A DNA stretch of 64,000 nt, taken from NCBI RefSeq assembly GCF_024585165.1, contig NZ_CP029008.1, forward strand, positions 868,001 to 932,000, read 5' to 3'. Position 1 is the first letter of the stretch; the number at the start of each line of letters is the position of its first letter. The stretch is from Bradyrhizobium sp. WBOS07 (GTDB taxonomy: Bacteria; Pseudomonadota; Alphaproteobacteria; Rhizobiales; Xanthobacteraceae). Shown here piece by piece: positions 30,879 to 39,603 of this stretch. The position numbers and the translations under genes were made by a program. The notes under the pieces were generated by a model that searched no databases, was not told the origin of the DNA, and worked only from the letters and a program-made list of their open reading frames with translations.

Positions 30879-32510
30879 TCAATTCAAACCTTGAGCGCGC
30901 GACAGCGCTGCAGCGACGGCTTCGCGTGTGGGATGACGGAAGCGCGCCGTGACGTAGCCGTCGGGCCTGAGCAGATAGGCCGTGCCGGGCCCAGCATCAT
31001 AGCGCTTGGCGACGAGGCCGGAGGGATCGGCAAGCCCGCCCTGACCGCCGATCCGGATCGCCTTGACGCCGGCGGGCGGATCAATCGCGGCGCCATTGCT
31101 GAACGACAGCAGGGTGAAGTCCGTTCCACCCTTGCGGAATGCATCCGTCAGGTAGGCCTGCCCGGCGATCGGCGCATCGAGCATGGAGCAGCCGGGAGGC
31201 GGCCCGCCGTGCCAGGCATCGGCATCCGGCGACGACAACGGGGAGTCGTAGCTGCACGGCACCGACAGCCGGCCGCCATTGACCATGCGCTTGCCGAACT
31301 CGGTCTCCTTGGCGAGCGACAGCACGGCCTTGCGCAGCCGCGCTTCCTGATGCGAGTTCGGCGCCATGAAGTCGGTGGAGCGGGTCGATTGGCGGATGTT
31401 CTCGTCGGCCGCCATGCTGCGCTCGGCATGATAGCTTTCGAGCAGGCTCGCCGGCGACGTGCCGCGCAGCACGCGGTCGAGCTTCCACGAGAGATTTTCC
31501 GCGTCCTCGAGCCCGGAATTGGCGCCCCGCGCGCCGAACGGCGAGACCTGGTGCGCGGAATCGCCGGCGAAGATCACCCGGCCGTGGATGAAGCGGTCCA
31601 TCCGCCGGCACTGGAATTTGTAGAGCGAGATCCACTCGAACTCGAACTTGTCGTGGCCCAGCATGCGCGTGATCCGCGGCCGCACGTTCTCGGGCTTCTT
31701 TTCGACCACGGGATCGGCGTAGCGATTGAGCTGGAGATCGATGCGCCAGACGTCGTCGGGCTGCTTGTGCAGCAGCGCGGAGCGGCCGGCATGGAACGGC
31801 GGATCGAACCAGAACCAGCGCTCGGTCGGGAATTCCGCTGTCATCTTGACGTCGGCGATCAGGAACTGGTCCTCGAACACCTGCCCCGCGAACTCGGCGC
31901 CGACCATCTGCCGCAGCGAGGACCGCGCGCCGTCGCAGGCGATCACATACAGCGCATGCAGGCGATAGGCGCCCTCCGGCGTCTCGATCGTCAGCGCCAC
32001 GCCGTCGTTGCGCTGCTCCAGCGCCGTCACCTTGTTGCGCCAGCGCAGGTCGACCTCGGGAAGCTCGCTGACGCGATCGACCAGATAAGCCTCGGCGTAA
32101 TATTGCTGCAGGTTGATGAAGGCCGGCCGCTTGTGGCCGTCTTCGGGCAGGAGGTTGAACTGGTAGAGCTGGGACTCCCCGTGAAAGATGCGGCCGACGC
32201 TCCACACCACGCCCTTGGCGACCATGCGGTCGCCGACGCCGAGCCGGTCCCAATATTCCAGCGACCGCTTCGAGAAGCAGATCGCGCGCGAGCCCTCGCC
32301 GATTCGGTCGGCGTCATCCAGCAGGACGACGCGCTGGCCGCGCTGGGCCAGATCGATCGCAAGCGACAGCCCAACCGGGCCGGCGCCGACAACCACGACC
32401 GGATGCTCGGCCGGGCTTTGGCTGGCGCGGTCCTGATCGGGATGGCGGCGATAGCCGAACTGGGCTTTCGCCGGATGCGCCTTGACCTCAAATGTCCTGG
32501 CCTGCGCCAT
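30879..32510 (-). CDS. FAD-dependent aromatic hydroxylase (PheA/TfdB family)
   Basis: 543 aa, GAGG seven bases upstream of the ATG. The Rossmann motif VVVVGAGPVGLSLAIDLA binds FAD. ACDGARSSLR and the FAD-ribityl motif FAGDSAHQVSPFGARGANSG follow, as in MhpA- and TfdB-type hydroxylases. A C-terminal thioredoxin-like tail ends LLRPDGYVTARFRHP. The operon leads to homogentisate cleavage, so a hydroxylase feeding that ring, for example on 3-hydroxyphenylacetate, is plausible but inferred. First gene of the operon, divergent from the MarR regulator. Confidence 0.88.
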   Translation of the reverse strand: MAQARTFEVKAHPAKAQFGYRRHPDQDRASQSPAEHPVVVVGAGPVGLSLAIDLAQRGQRVVLLDDADRIGEGSRAICFSKRSLEYWDRLGVGDRMVAKGVVWSVGRIFHGESQLYQFNLLPEDGHKRPAFINLQQYYAEAYLVDRVSELPEVDLRWRNKVTALEQRNDGVALTIETPEGAYRLHALYVIACDGARSSLRQMVGAEFAGQVFEDQFLIADVKMTAEFPTERWFWFDPPFHAGRSALLHKQPDDVWRIDLQLNRYADPVVEKKPENVRPRITRMLGHDKFEFEWISLYKFQCRRMDRFIHGRVIFAGDSAHQVSPFGARGANSGLEDAENLSWKLDRVLRGTSPASLLESYHAERSMAADENIRQSTRSTDFMAPNSHQEARLRKAVLSLAKETEFGKRMVNGGRLSVPCSYDSPLSSPDADAWHGGPPPGCSMLDAPIAGQAYLTDAFRKGGTDFTLLSFSNGAAIDPPAGVKAIRIGGQGGLADPSGLVAKRYDAGPGTAYLLRPDGYVTARFRHPTREAVAAALSRAQGLN

Positions 32511-32619
32511 ACACGAACCTCGGCTCTGGTCAGAAGGGGACCAATCTGCTAGATAGTCTCACGTGCAACTATTTTGGACCGGAGCCGGCCGGCCGTCAAC
32601 TGGAATTCGGAGCACTCCC
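32511..32619. promoter_or_regulatory. Divergent control region of the homogentisate operon and its MarR regulator
   Basis: This 109-base gap separates the start of the monooxygenase gene from the start of the MarR gene. It is the natural place for both promoters and the regulator's operator. I could not identify a convincing operator palindrome by eye. Confidence 0.5.
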
Positions 32620-33162
32620 TTGGCGAGGACATCCAGCGACACCGCACTGAAGGCGCGCGAGGCCGATCAGGCCTCAGTGCAGCGAGAGGCGCGGCTCGAC
32701 CTGTTCAAGTTCGTGCCGTTCCGGCTCAACCGGCTCGCGGCCGAAGTCAGTGCCGCGCTCTCGGTCGAATATCAGGAACGCCACGGTCTCGATATCCCGG
32801 CCTGGCGCGTGATCGCCACGCTCGGGTTCCGCGTTGATGCCTGCAGCGCGCAGTTCATCGCGCAATGCACCCGCACGCACAAATCCACCATCAGCCGCGC
32901 CGTGACCACGCTGCTCCACCAGGATCTGATCGAGCGCGTCGAGAACCAAGCCGACCGCCGCGAATTCCGCCTGCGACTGACGGCGAAGGGCCGCGCCCTC
33001 TACGAGCAGCTGTTCCCGCAATTGCTGCGGCGTGAAGACGAAATCCTCGCCTGTCTCTCGGCGCAGGAGCGCAAGCAGCTGTCCATGCTGCTCAGCAAGA
33101 TCGAGCAGAGCCTCGATCTGATCCAGACCAGCGAAGAGGCCGACGCCAAGCAGGCGTATTAA
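32620..33162 (+). CDS. MarR-family transcriptional regulator of the homogentisate operon
   Basis: 180 aa from the TTG at 32620, chosen because GGAG lies seven bases upstream; an in-frame GTG at 32563 has no ribosome site. The winged helix is seen in LDIPAWRVIATLGFR, SAQFIAQCTRTHKSTISRAV, LIERVENQADRREFRLRLTAKG. The wing residues Asp-Arg-Arg are typical of MarR proteins. It is divergent from the flavin hydroxylase gene, so it probably represses the operon until an aromatic intermediate binds. An HmgR-like role is inferred. Confidence 0.87.
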   Translation: MARTSSDTALKAREADQASVQREARLDLFKFVPFRLNRLAAEVSAALSVEYQERHGLDIPAWRVIATLGFRVDACSAQFIAQCTRTHKSTISRAVTTLLHQDLIERVENQADRREFRLRLTAKGRALYEQLFPQLLRREDEILACLSAQERKQLSMLLSKIEQSLDLIQTSEEADAKQAY

Positions 33163-33369
33163 CGCGTGTGCCCATAAAGCGGACATCGACGAAGCACGCC
33201 CACGTCCGCGATGGGCCAAATGCTGACGTGGCCACTGCTTCAGCCTGTCCCGATTCCGCTACTGGCTTCGCTGCGCATTGAGGCATTCCCGGCCCGCCGA
33301 TGACTGCGCGTGTGAAGGCCGCGAAGCAAAAGCGAGACCTCCTGATGAGCTATCACCACCAGACAACAA

Positions 33370-33395
33370 AAAGCCCCGGACGAGGCCGGGGCTTT
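33370..33395 (-). terminator. Rho-independent terminator of the outer-membrane protein gene
   Basis: A 10-base perfect stem (AAAGCCCCGG with its complement, loop ACGAGG) is followed on the minus strand by TTTTTGTTGT. It lies 31 bases after the stop codon of the beta-barrel gene. Confidence 0.9.
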
Positions 33396-33425
33396 GAGCT
33401 GCTGATGTTGATTAGGTTTGCCAGA

Positions 33426-34154
33426 TCAGTACTTCGCGACCACCGGGCCGCCGAAGCGATAGCTGACACCCGCACGCACCGTGTGGAACACCGGATCATG
33501 CTCGTACGAGAAGGCGGGGAACGCCACGGTCGAGTTGTTCCGGAAGTTGCCGAAGTCGGTGTAGCGATACTCGACACGAGCCGACCAGTTGGGCGTGAAA
33601 CCGTACTCCCAGCCGGCGCCGACGGTCCAGCCGGTGCGGGTGGTGGAGACGGTCTCAAACAGAGTGTTCGCGAGCACGTAGGTGTGGTCCATATTTGCCC
33701 AGGCAACACCGCCGGTCACGTAAAGCAGCGAATTGTTGAAAGCTACACCGAGGCGACCGCGGATAGAGGCCTGAGCATCGATCCGGAAATCGGTGCCGTT
33801 GAGGTTTGCCAGGCGATAACCACCGTTGACGTCGGCGGCTTCGAGGTCGCCCTCGAGACCGAATACGAATTGGCTAGCCTGCCAATTGTAGCCAATGTGA
33901 CCACCGCCAACGACGCCATCAGCATTGAAGCCCTGGACGAAGCCGGTGGGAAGGCCAGTTGCGTCGGTGAACTCACGGGTGCTGTTGTCTCCCCAGGCGT
34001 AACCGACCTGCGCACCGATGTAGAAGCCGGTCCAGTTATAAACGGCGGCGACGGGCGCGGGCGCCTTCGTGTAGGGCCGGGCGGCGAGATCGGCGGCTGA
34101 CGCGCCGGCGGTGCCGAGGACGAGAGCGGCAGCTGCGATGACGAGCTTCTTCAT
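33426..34154 (-). CDS. Outer-membrane beta-barrel protein (Omp25/Omp31-like)
   Basis: 242 aa from the ATG at 34154, with GGGGAAG just upstream. A signal peptide (KKLVIAAAALVLGTAGASA) precedes an Ala/Pro-rich segment and then an eight-strand barrel with alternating aromatic residues. The start YNWTGFYIGAQVGYAWG is typical of this alphaproteobacterial family, as is GLEGDLEAADVNGGYR. The barrel ends VSYRFGGPVVAKY, so the C-terminal residue is Tyr rather than Phe. It sits in the outer membrane as a structural or small-pore protein. It is followed by a strong terminator and is monocistronic. Confidence 0.9.
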   Translation of the reverse strand: MKKLVIAAAALVLGTAGASAADLAARPYTKAPAPVAAVYNWTGFYIGAQVGYAWGDNSTREFTDATGLPTGFVQGFNADGVVGGGHIGYNWQASQFVFGLEGDLEAADVNGGYRLANLNGTDFRIDAQASIRGRLGVAFNNSLLYVTGGVAWANMDHTYVLANTLFETVSTTRTGWTVGAGWEYGFTPNWSARVEYRYTDFGNFRNNSTVAFPAFSYEHDPVFHTVRAGVSYRFGGPVVAKY

Positions 34155-34469
34155 TGTCTTCCCCAATTTACAGGCATCGAATTCGAACAATTATGATGAC
34201 GCAGTATAGCCCATGAGTCGCACTAGGGATGTCACCCGCAAGCCACAGCTGCCCGCAATTTGAGCAGTGGCCCCGCGCATTGGTCGATCTGTATCCTCTC
34301 GCGGGGAAACTTCTAAGCGCCGGGAAGGTGCGCGGTGTTGCACGCGCCTCGACTGCCTTTCGTAACGCAGACTTTCCCGACTAGCCGCGTTGATCCATGG
34401 TTGCTGCCCCACCCGGTCACTGATCTCGCCTGCTTAGAAGCTGAAACAGTTTAAAAGCTGGAGACTGAC
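34155..34469. other. Intergenic region upstream of the outer-membrane protein gene
   Basis: It holds the leader of the minus-strand barrel gene (a possible -10 reads TATACT on that strand) and the leader of the small plus-strand gene at 34470. I see no gene or repeat in it. Confidence 0.45.
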
Positions 34470-34694
34470 TTGAAGATCAACCTACCCGATACGGACCTCA
34501 AAACCGTGCAAACCATTGTCAGCCATGAGCTCAAAGACGAGCGCGACCGGCCCGTCGGCCAGTACCTTTTCGGAAAGGGGCAGGGTCGAACCGTCTTCCT
34601 ATTTGGGAAGTACAAGGGGACTTTTAAGACACACGCTGAATGCCAAGCCTTCATCGATGGCGTGCTTGCGGCTATCCAATCGCCACTCTCGTGA
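34470..34694 (+). CDS. Small hypothetical protein
   Basis: 74 aa from a TTG with GGAG six bases upstream. The sequence begins MKINLPDTDLKTVQTIVSHE and contains YLFGKGQGRTVFLFGKYKGTFKT, a beta-rich, basic segment, then a short helix. No family is recognised. Codon use is less GC-rich than that of the neighbours, which may mean recent acquisition or a relaxed gene. The coding assignment is moderate only. Confidence 0.5.
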   Translation: MKINLPDTDLKTVQTIVSHELKDERDRPVGQYLFGKGQGRTVFLFGKYKGTFKTHAECQAFIDGVLAAIQSPLS

Positions 34695-34976
34695 CTTTGT
34701 TTGCACTCGTTGCGCAGTCACGACTAAACACCGGGCGCCTCAGGTCGACTTCGGATCACTAGGCGACGTCCCGTGGGTATGGCTGCGTGTCCGTTCGCCC
34801 CTCGAAAGCCGGCATCCAGGATCTATGAGCATGAACCCAAGTCGATCGCGGGGGTGCGTAAGCGCCGTCTCGCGGTCGATGCTTCGCATCGCCGCGAGAA
34901 CCATGAAGGCCCGGCTGCTGCATCTCGGCCTTCATCCTTCGAGACGCGTGCGAGGGCGCGAGACACTGATGCCACG

Positions 34977-35783
34977 CTATTTCGCAAACGACCGCGACGG
35001 CGGCAGGTGCAGCGCGAAGGCGTCGACCTTGTCGCTGGCACGCGGATAGATCTGCGTCACGATCGGATCGTGACCGGGAATGAACCGATCAGGATGGCCG
35101 GCGAGGCGCTCGATCGTCTCCCAGCCCACCGCCATGTCGCCGACATTGTAGACGATCGGGAACGGGCTTCTGCGCTGCAGATTGGCGTAGTAATGCGCGG
35201 CATCGGATGCCAGCACCACCGGGCCGCGCGCGGTTTCGACCTTGACCACCTGCAAGCCGTCGGAATGGCCGCCGACACGATGCACGGTGATTCCAGGCGC
35301 GACCTCGCCGTCACCCGAATGGAACGTGACGCGCTCGCCATAGACATGGCGCACCATCTGCGTGACATGCTCGACCGAGAACGGATGGCGCAGCAGGCCG
35401 TTGCACATGCAGCGGCCGGTCGCGTAGGCCATCTCGCGCTCCTGCAGATGGAAGCGCGCCTTGGGGAAACGGTCGAGATTGCCGGCATGGTCGTAATGCA
35501 GATGCGTCACGATGACGTCGCGGATGCTTGATGCCGCGACGCCGAAGCGCTCCAGCGCATCGACCGGGTTGAGCGTCAGCTTGCGCGCGCGCGCGCTCGC
35601 CTCCTCGGCATTGAAGCCGGTGTCGACCAGGATGTCGCGGCCGCCGCCGCGGACCAGCCAGACGAAATAGTCGAGATCCTGCGCCGCGCTGTCATGCGGA
35701 TCGGGCGCCAGGAAGTTCATGCTGGGGGTGCGCGGCGACATCGTCGCATAGCGCAGGGCGTAGATCTCGTAGGCGGTTCCCAT
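34977..35783 (-). CDS. AHL-lactonase-like MBL-fold hydrolase
   Basis: 268 aa. The intact metal motif HLHYDHAGNLDRF, the later His in GGHSDGLQ, Asp in LASDAAHYY and His in FIPGHDPIV give the full two-zinc site of the metallo-beta-lactamase lactonases. The N-terminus (YEIYALRYATM) and DYFVWLVRGGGRDILVDTGFN match the N-acyl-homoserine lactonase family (AttM/AiiA-like). Such enzymes open the ring of quorum-sensing signals; other lactones are possible. No luxI or luxR quorum pair is nearby. The gene appears monocistronic. Confidence 0.83.
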   Translation of the reverse strand: MGTAYEIYALRYATMSPRTPSMNFLAPDPHDSAAQDLDYFVWLVRGGGRDILVDTGFNAEEASARARKLTLNPVDALERFGVAASSIRDVIVTHLHYDHAGNLDRFPKARFHLQEREMAYATGRCMCNGLLRHPFSVEHVTQMVRHVYGERVTFHSGDGEVAPGITVHRVGGHSDGLQVVKVETARGPVVLASDAAHYYANLQRRSPFPIVYNVGDMAVGWETIERLAGHPDRFIPGHDPIVTQIYPRASDKVDAFALHLPPSRSFAK

Positions 35784-36153
35784 GGTTCTTGCTTTTCTGA
35801 GTGGGTTTTAGGGGACGATCCAGCGCAGCAAGCCATTGTCCGCAGCAAAGGTCAAACCGCGCGCGCGGCGCGACCGAGGCGGGCCTTCAATGTGAGACCC
35901 GTCACGTTTTCGGCGGCGGGCTTGCCCTACCATGCTGCCGATAGGATCGAGCCCGATCCCGACGAGGACAGCCATGACACCCTATTTATTCCCCTTGCGG
36001 CGCAGCCGGGCGTTGCGGTCAATCGTCGCGATAACGCCGAATCTCCAAGCGGTTGACGCCCCCCGCCCCCGGTTTGATAATGAATGAAGCGTAAGTTAAG
36101 GTCGCCGCGGCGCAAGCTGGGAACGGCGCCTTTTTGGCTGGACCGCGCTGATT
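35784..36153. other. Intergenic region between the lactonase and caspase-fold genes
   Basis: Divergent gap of 370 bases that must hold both promoters. The caspase-fold gene has only a weak ribosome site. No gene, repeat or hairpin stands out. Confidence 0.45.
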
Positions 36154-37698
36154 ATGAAAATTCGCTTCTTTTTTCTTCTGTCCTTGCTCATCTCGCTCGT
36201 CCCGACTGCGCCCTCGCTTGCGGCCGGTGAGCGTTTTGCGCTGGTCATCGGCAATGCCAAATATCCGGACGCGGATGCTCCGCTGAGGGAACCGATCAAT
36301 GACGCGCGCAACGTCGCCGACGAGCTCAAGCGCGACGGCTTTGCGGTCGATATCGGCGAGAATCTGACCGGCGACGGCATGCGCCGCGCCTTCGACAAGC
36401 TCTACAGCAAGATCAAGCCGGGATCGGTGGCGCTGGTGTTCTTCAGCGGCTTCGGCATCCAGTCGGCGCGCCAGAGCTACATGCTGCCGGTCGATGCGCA
36501 GATCTGGACAGAATCCGACGTGCGCCGCGACGGTTTCAGCCTCGAGACCGTCCTCGGCGAGCTCAACACCCGCGGCGCCGGCGTCAAGATCGCACTGATC
36601 GATGCCTCCCGGCGCAATCCGTTCGAACGCCGGTTCCGCAGCTTCTCGGCCGGCCTGACCCCGGTCATCGCGCCGAACGGCACGCTGGTGATGTATTCGG
36701 CGGCGCTGGCCTCGGTGGTCTCCGACGCCGGCGGCGATCACAGCCTGTTTGTCCAGGAGCTCCTGAAGGAAATCCGCGTCCCCGACCTCATGGCCGAAGA
36801 GACGCTGAACCGCACCAAGATGGGCGTCACAAGGGCTTCGCGCGGCGAGCAGGTGCCGTGGATATCCTCTTCATTGGCCGAAGATTTCTCGTTCAGCCCG
36901 GGAGCCGGCGGATCGCGTCCGACACCTGGCGCGTCGCCCGCGCCGCCGCCGGTCGCCGTCAACAACCCGCCGCCGACGCCGCCCGCGCCGCCGACATCGC
37001 CTCCGCCGCCGAAGCCGGCCGACAACATTGCCGCAGCACCCGCGCCTGCTTCTCCGCCTGCGCCCGCCCCCGCGCCGGCTCCCACGCCGAAGCCGCAGGT
37101 CGAGGCGGCCCTTCCCCCGCCGCCACCGCCACCGCCGGTGACGCCGATCGATCCGGCGCCCGCGCCGAGCGCGGGCAGCGGGCCGAGTGCCGCGGTCCTG
37201 GCCGACGATCCCACGATCAAGAGTCTCACCTCCAAGATTGCCGCCAATCCTGATGACGTGAACGCGCTGTACCGACGCGGCCAGGTCTACGCCAGCAAGG
37301 GCGCCTACAACCTCGCCATCAAGGATTTTGACGATACGCTTCGAATCAACTCGAAGGACGTCGAGGCGCTGAACAATCGTTGCTGGACCCGCACCGTGGT
37401 CGGCGACCTCCAGGGAGCCTTGAAGGATTGCAACGAGGCGCTGCGGCTGCGGCCGAATTTCGTCGATGCGCTGGACAGCCGGGGGCTCGTCAATCTCAAG
37501 TCGGGCGCGGTCAAGAACGCCATCGCCGATTTCGATGCGGCCCTGAAGATCAACCCGCGCCTGACCTCCTCGCTCTACGGACGCGGCCTCGCCAAGCAGC
37601 GCAACGGCTCCGCCCAGGAAGGGGCACTCGATATCGCCAATGCCAAGGCGATGGATCCGAACATCGTTCAGGAATTTGCAAGCTACGGAGTGCGCTAG
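36154..37698 (+). CDS. Secreted caspase-fold protein with degenerate dyad, proline-rich linker and TPRs
   Basis: 514 aa. A signal peptide (residues 1-24) precedes a peptidase C14/p20 domain (25-245): RFALVIGNAKYPDADAPL, INDARNVADELKRDGF, SYMLPVDA. The catalytic His of the usual SGHG is Phe100 (FFSGFGIQ) and the Cys of DACR is Ser152 (IDASRRNPF). Both catalytic residues are therefore gone and it should be a pseudo-protease. A Pro/Ala-rich linker (~250-350) leads to four tetratricopeptide repeats (~365-505), a protein-binding module. It probably works as a periplasmic scaffold. An OmpA-family gene and an RND adaptor/pump follow on the same strand. A paralogue with the same losses is at 59193-60041. 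Confidence 0.88.
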   Translation: MKIRFFFLLSLLISLVPTAPSLAAGERFALVIGNAKYPDADAPLREPINDARNVADELKRDGFAVDIGENLTGDGMRRAFDKLYSKIKPGSVALVFFSGFGIQSARQSYMLPVDAQIWTESDVRRDGFSLETVLGELNTRGAGVKIALIDASRRNPFERRFRSFSAGLTPVIAPNGTLVMYSAALASVVSDAGGDHSLFVQELLKEIRVPDLMAEETLNRTKMGVTRASRGEQVPWISSSLAEDFSFSPGAGGSRPTPGASPAPPPVAVNNPPPTPPAPPTSPPPPKPADNIAAAPAPASPPAPAPAPAPTPKPQVEAALPPPPPPPPVTPIDPAPAPSAGSGPSAAVLADDPTIKSLTSKIAANPDDVNALYRRGQVYASKGAYNLAIKDFDDTLRINSKDVEALNNRCWTRTVVGDLQGALKDCNEALRLRPNFVDALDSRGLVNLKSGAVKNAIADFDAALKINPRLTSSLYGRGLAKQRNGSAQEGALDIANAKAMDPNIVQEFASYGVR

Positions 37699-37840
37699 TA
37701 TTTTTTTGAGCCGAGGCCGGCGGCGCCTCGAACCCTGGGGGGCCCAGGCAAGACTAACGAACGGATGCCGCAGGCGCCCCCGGGGGGCTCATTGCAGGAA
37801 TTTCGAACAGCGCGAGCTGGCTGCACAGGAGGGACTGGCT

Positions 37841-38512
37841 ATGAAATCGGCTGCAAAAGGACTTACCGCGATCCTGTCCATCATCGCTCTTGGCGCCGCC
37901 CTGTCGCTGCCGGCTGCGCCCGCATTCGCCGGCGATGACGGCAACAGCAAGAACGTCACCGAGGACGACATCGTCCGCGCGCTGGCACCGGCGCCGAAGA
38001 AGCCTCTGACCCGCGGCCTCTCGATCGCCCCGCCGGCCAATCCCGCGCCTAACGCGGCGGAGACCAAGCTGATCCAGTCGGTGCGCGGCCGCTCGACGCG
38101 GTCGCTGTCGTCGACCGAGCGCGAGGAGATCGCGTCGGTCGCCAAGGACAAGCCGAACATCGATCTCGAAATCACGTTCGACTACAACTCCGCCAATATC
38201 AGCGCCAAGTCGATGCCTTCCGTGCAGGCGCTCGGTCGCGCGCTGACCAGTCCCGACCTGAAAGGCTCCACCTTCGTGGTTGCCGGTCATACCGACGCCG
38301 CCGGCGGCGAAGCCTACAATCAGGACCTGTCGGAGCGTCGCGCGGACGCGATCAAGCGCTACCTCGTCGACAAGTACAGCATCTCCGCGACCGATCTCGT
38401 CACCGTCGGCTACGGCAAGAGCAAGCTGAAGGATGCGAGCCAGCCGATGGCGGAGGTCAACCGCCGCGTGCAGGTCGTCAATATGGAAAACAAGACCACC
38501 GCATCGAAGTAA
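37841..38512 (+). CDS. OmpA-family peptidoglycan-binding protein
   Basis: 223 aa from the ATG at 37841, with AGGAGGG upstream. Signal peptide at residues ~1-33 (AILSIIALGAALSLPAAPAFA). A disordered middle leads to a C-terminal OmpA domain: ITFDYNSANISAKSMPSVQALG, VVAGHTDAAGGEAYNQDLSERRADAIKRYL and VGYGKSKL. The Asp and Arg that grip meso-diaminopimelate are in HTDAAG and SERRA. There is no beta-barrel, so it is a periplasmic or lipid-free wall-binding protein. It lies 142 bases after the caspase-fold gene and probably shares its operon. Confidence 0.88.
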   Translation: MKSAAKGLTAILSIIALGAALSLPAAPAFAGDDGNSKNVTEDDIVRALAPAPKKPLTRGLSIAPPANPAPNAAETKLIQSVRGRSTRSLSSTEREEIASVAKDKPNIDLEITFDYNSANISAKSMPSVQALGRALTSPDLKGSTFVVAGHTDAAGGEAYNQDLSERRADAIKRYLVDKYSISATDLVTVGYGKSKLKDASQPMAEVNRRVQVVNMENKTTASK

Positions 38513-38670
38513 GCACGACGCAATCCTTTGAAGTGACCGGTCGTGATGTGGTGTAAAGTCTCGCTTCCAGAGCGCGTCCCGCAGCCTTGCGGGACGCCGC
38601 TTCGTTTCAGGGAAACGTTCTCGATGGGCCTCGCGCGGACGGCCGTGTGCCAGGCCAGGATGATCCGGCG

Positions 38671-39603
38671 ATGAAGCTCTCCGAATACCTCAAGCCTGCC
38701 GGAACCGTGGTGTTCGTCGCGGCACTCGGCGTCGGCTATTATCTGTTCGAGCATCGCAAGCGCCCCGAGCCGAAGGAGACGCAAAGCGAGGCGCTCGTCA
38801 TCGTGACGAAGTCGACCAATGCCTGCTTCTCCGACCTGGTGCGTGTCACCGGCTTCTTCGTGCCGCGCCGCGAGGCGGTTGTGATCGCCGACCAGGAAGG
38901 CTCCAGGGTCACCGACCTCCTGGTCACCGAGGGCGCAATCGTCGCCGACAACCAGGAGCTGGCGCGCCTGACTGCGCCGCCGCAGATCCCGGGCCAGCCG
39001 CAGCGGCCGGGCCCGCAAGGCCCGATTTCGCTGAAGGCGCCGGCGCCGGGCCTCGTCACCGAGGTCCGCACCATCGTCGGCGCGCCGGCCTCGCCGCAGG
39101 CCGGTCCGATGTTCCGCATCGCCGTCAACAACGAGATCGAGCTCGATGCTCAGGTCCCGGCGGTGCACATGCCCAAGCTCAATTCCGGTGCCACCGTGCG
39201 CATCAGCCGCGACGACGCGCCCGATCTGATCGGCCGGGTCCGGTTGGTCGCGCCCGAGATCGACCGCGCCACGCAGCTCGGCCGCGTCCGCATCAGCGTC
39301 ACCAACAATCCCTCCCTGAAGGTCGGCGTGTTCGCGCGCGCCTCGATCGACGCCAAGCGAAGCTGCGGCGTCTCGATTCCCAAGACAGCGATCGACCATC
39401 TCACCATTCAGGTCGTCAAGGGTGGCAACACCATCGAGACGCGCAAGGTACGGGTCGGGCTGTCGTCCGACAGTGCCACGGAAATCCTGGAAGGGCTCCA
39501 GGTCGGCGAGATCGTCGTCGCCGATGCCGGCTCTTCGCTCCATGACGGCGACCAGATCAAGACCATGTTCGCCGATGAACTCGATCGCACGCGGGTACGC
39601 TGA
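38671..39603 (+). CDS. RND efflux periplasmic adaptor (HlyD/MFP family)
   Basis: 310 aa from the ATG at 38671, with AGGA upstream. One N-terminal anchor helix (AGTVVFVAALGVGYYLF) is followed by the adaptor core: barrel-sandwich halves around VVIADQEGSRVTDLLVTEGAIVADNQ, a short hairpin, and the membrane-proximal domain ending GLQVGEIVVADAGSSLHDGDQI. The sequence CFSDLVRVTGF near residue 50 is shared with the lone adaptor at 58130-59020. It bridges the inner-membrane pump to an outer-membrane channel. Its stop overlaps the pump start by one base (TGATG). Confidence 0.9.
   Translation: MKLSEYLKPAGTVVFVAALGVGYYLFEHRKRPEPKETQSEALVIVTKSTNACFSDLVRVTGFFVPRREAVVIADQEGSRVTDLLVTEGAIVADNQELARLTAPPQIPGQPQRPGPQGPISLKAPAPGLVTEVRTIVGAPASPQAGPMFRIAVNNEIELDAQVPAVHMPKLNSGATVRISRDDAPDLIGRVRLVAPEIDRATQLGRVRISVTNNPSLKVGVFARASIDAKRSCGVSIPKTAIDHLTIQVVKGGNTIETRKVRVGLSSDSATEILEGLQVGEIVVADAGSSLHDGDQIKTMFADELDRTRVR

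Noticed and set aside
36154..37698. An active metacaspase or orthocaspase
   Set aside because: Both catalytic positions are replaced (Phe100, Ser152).
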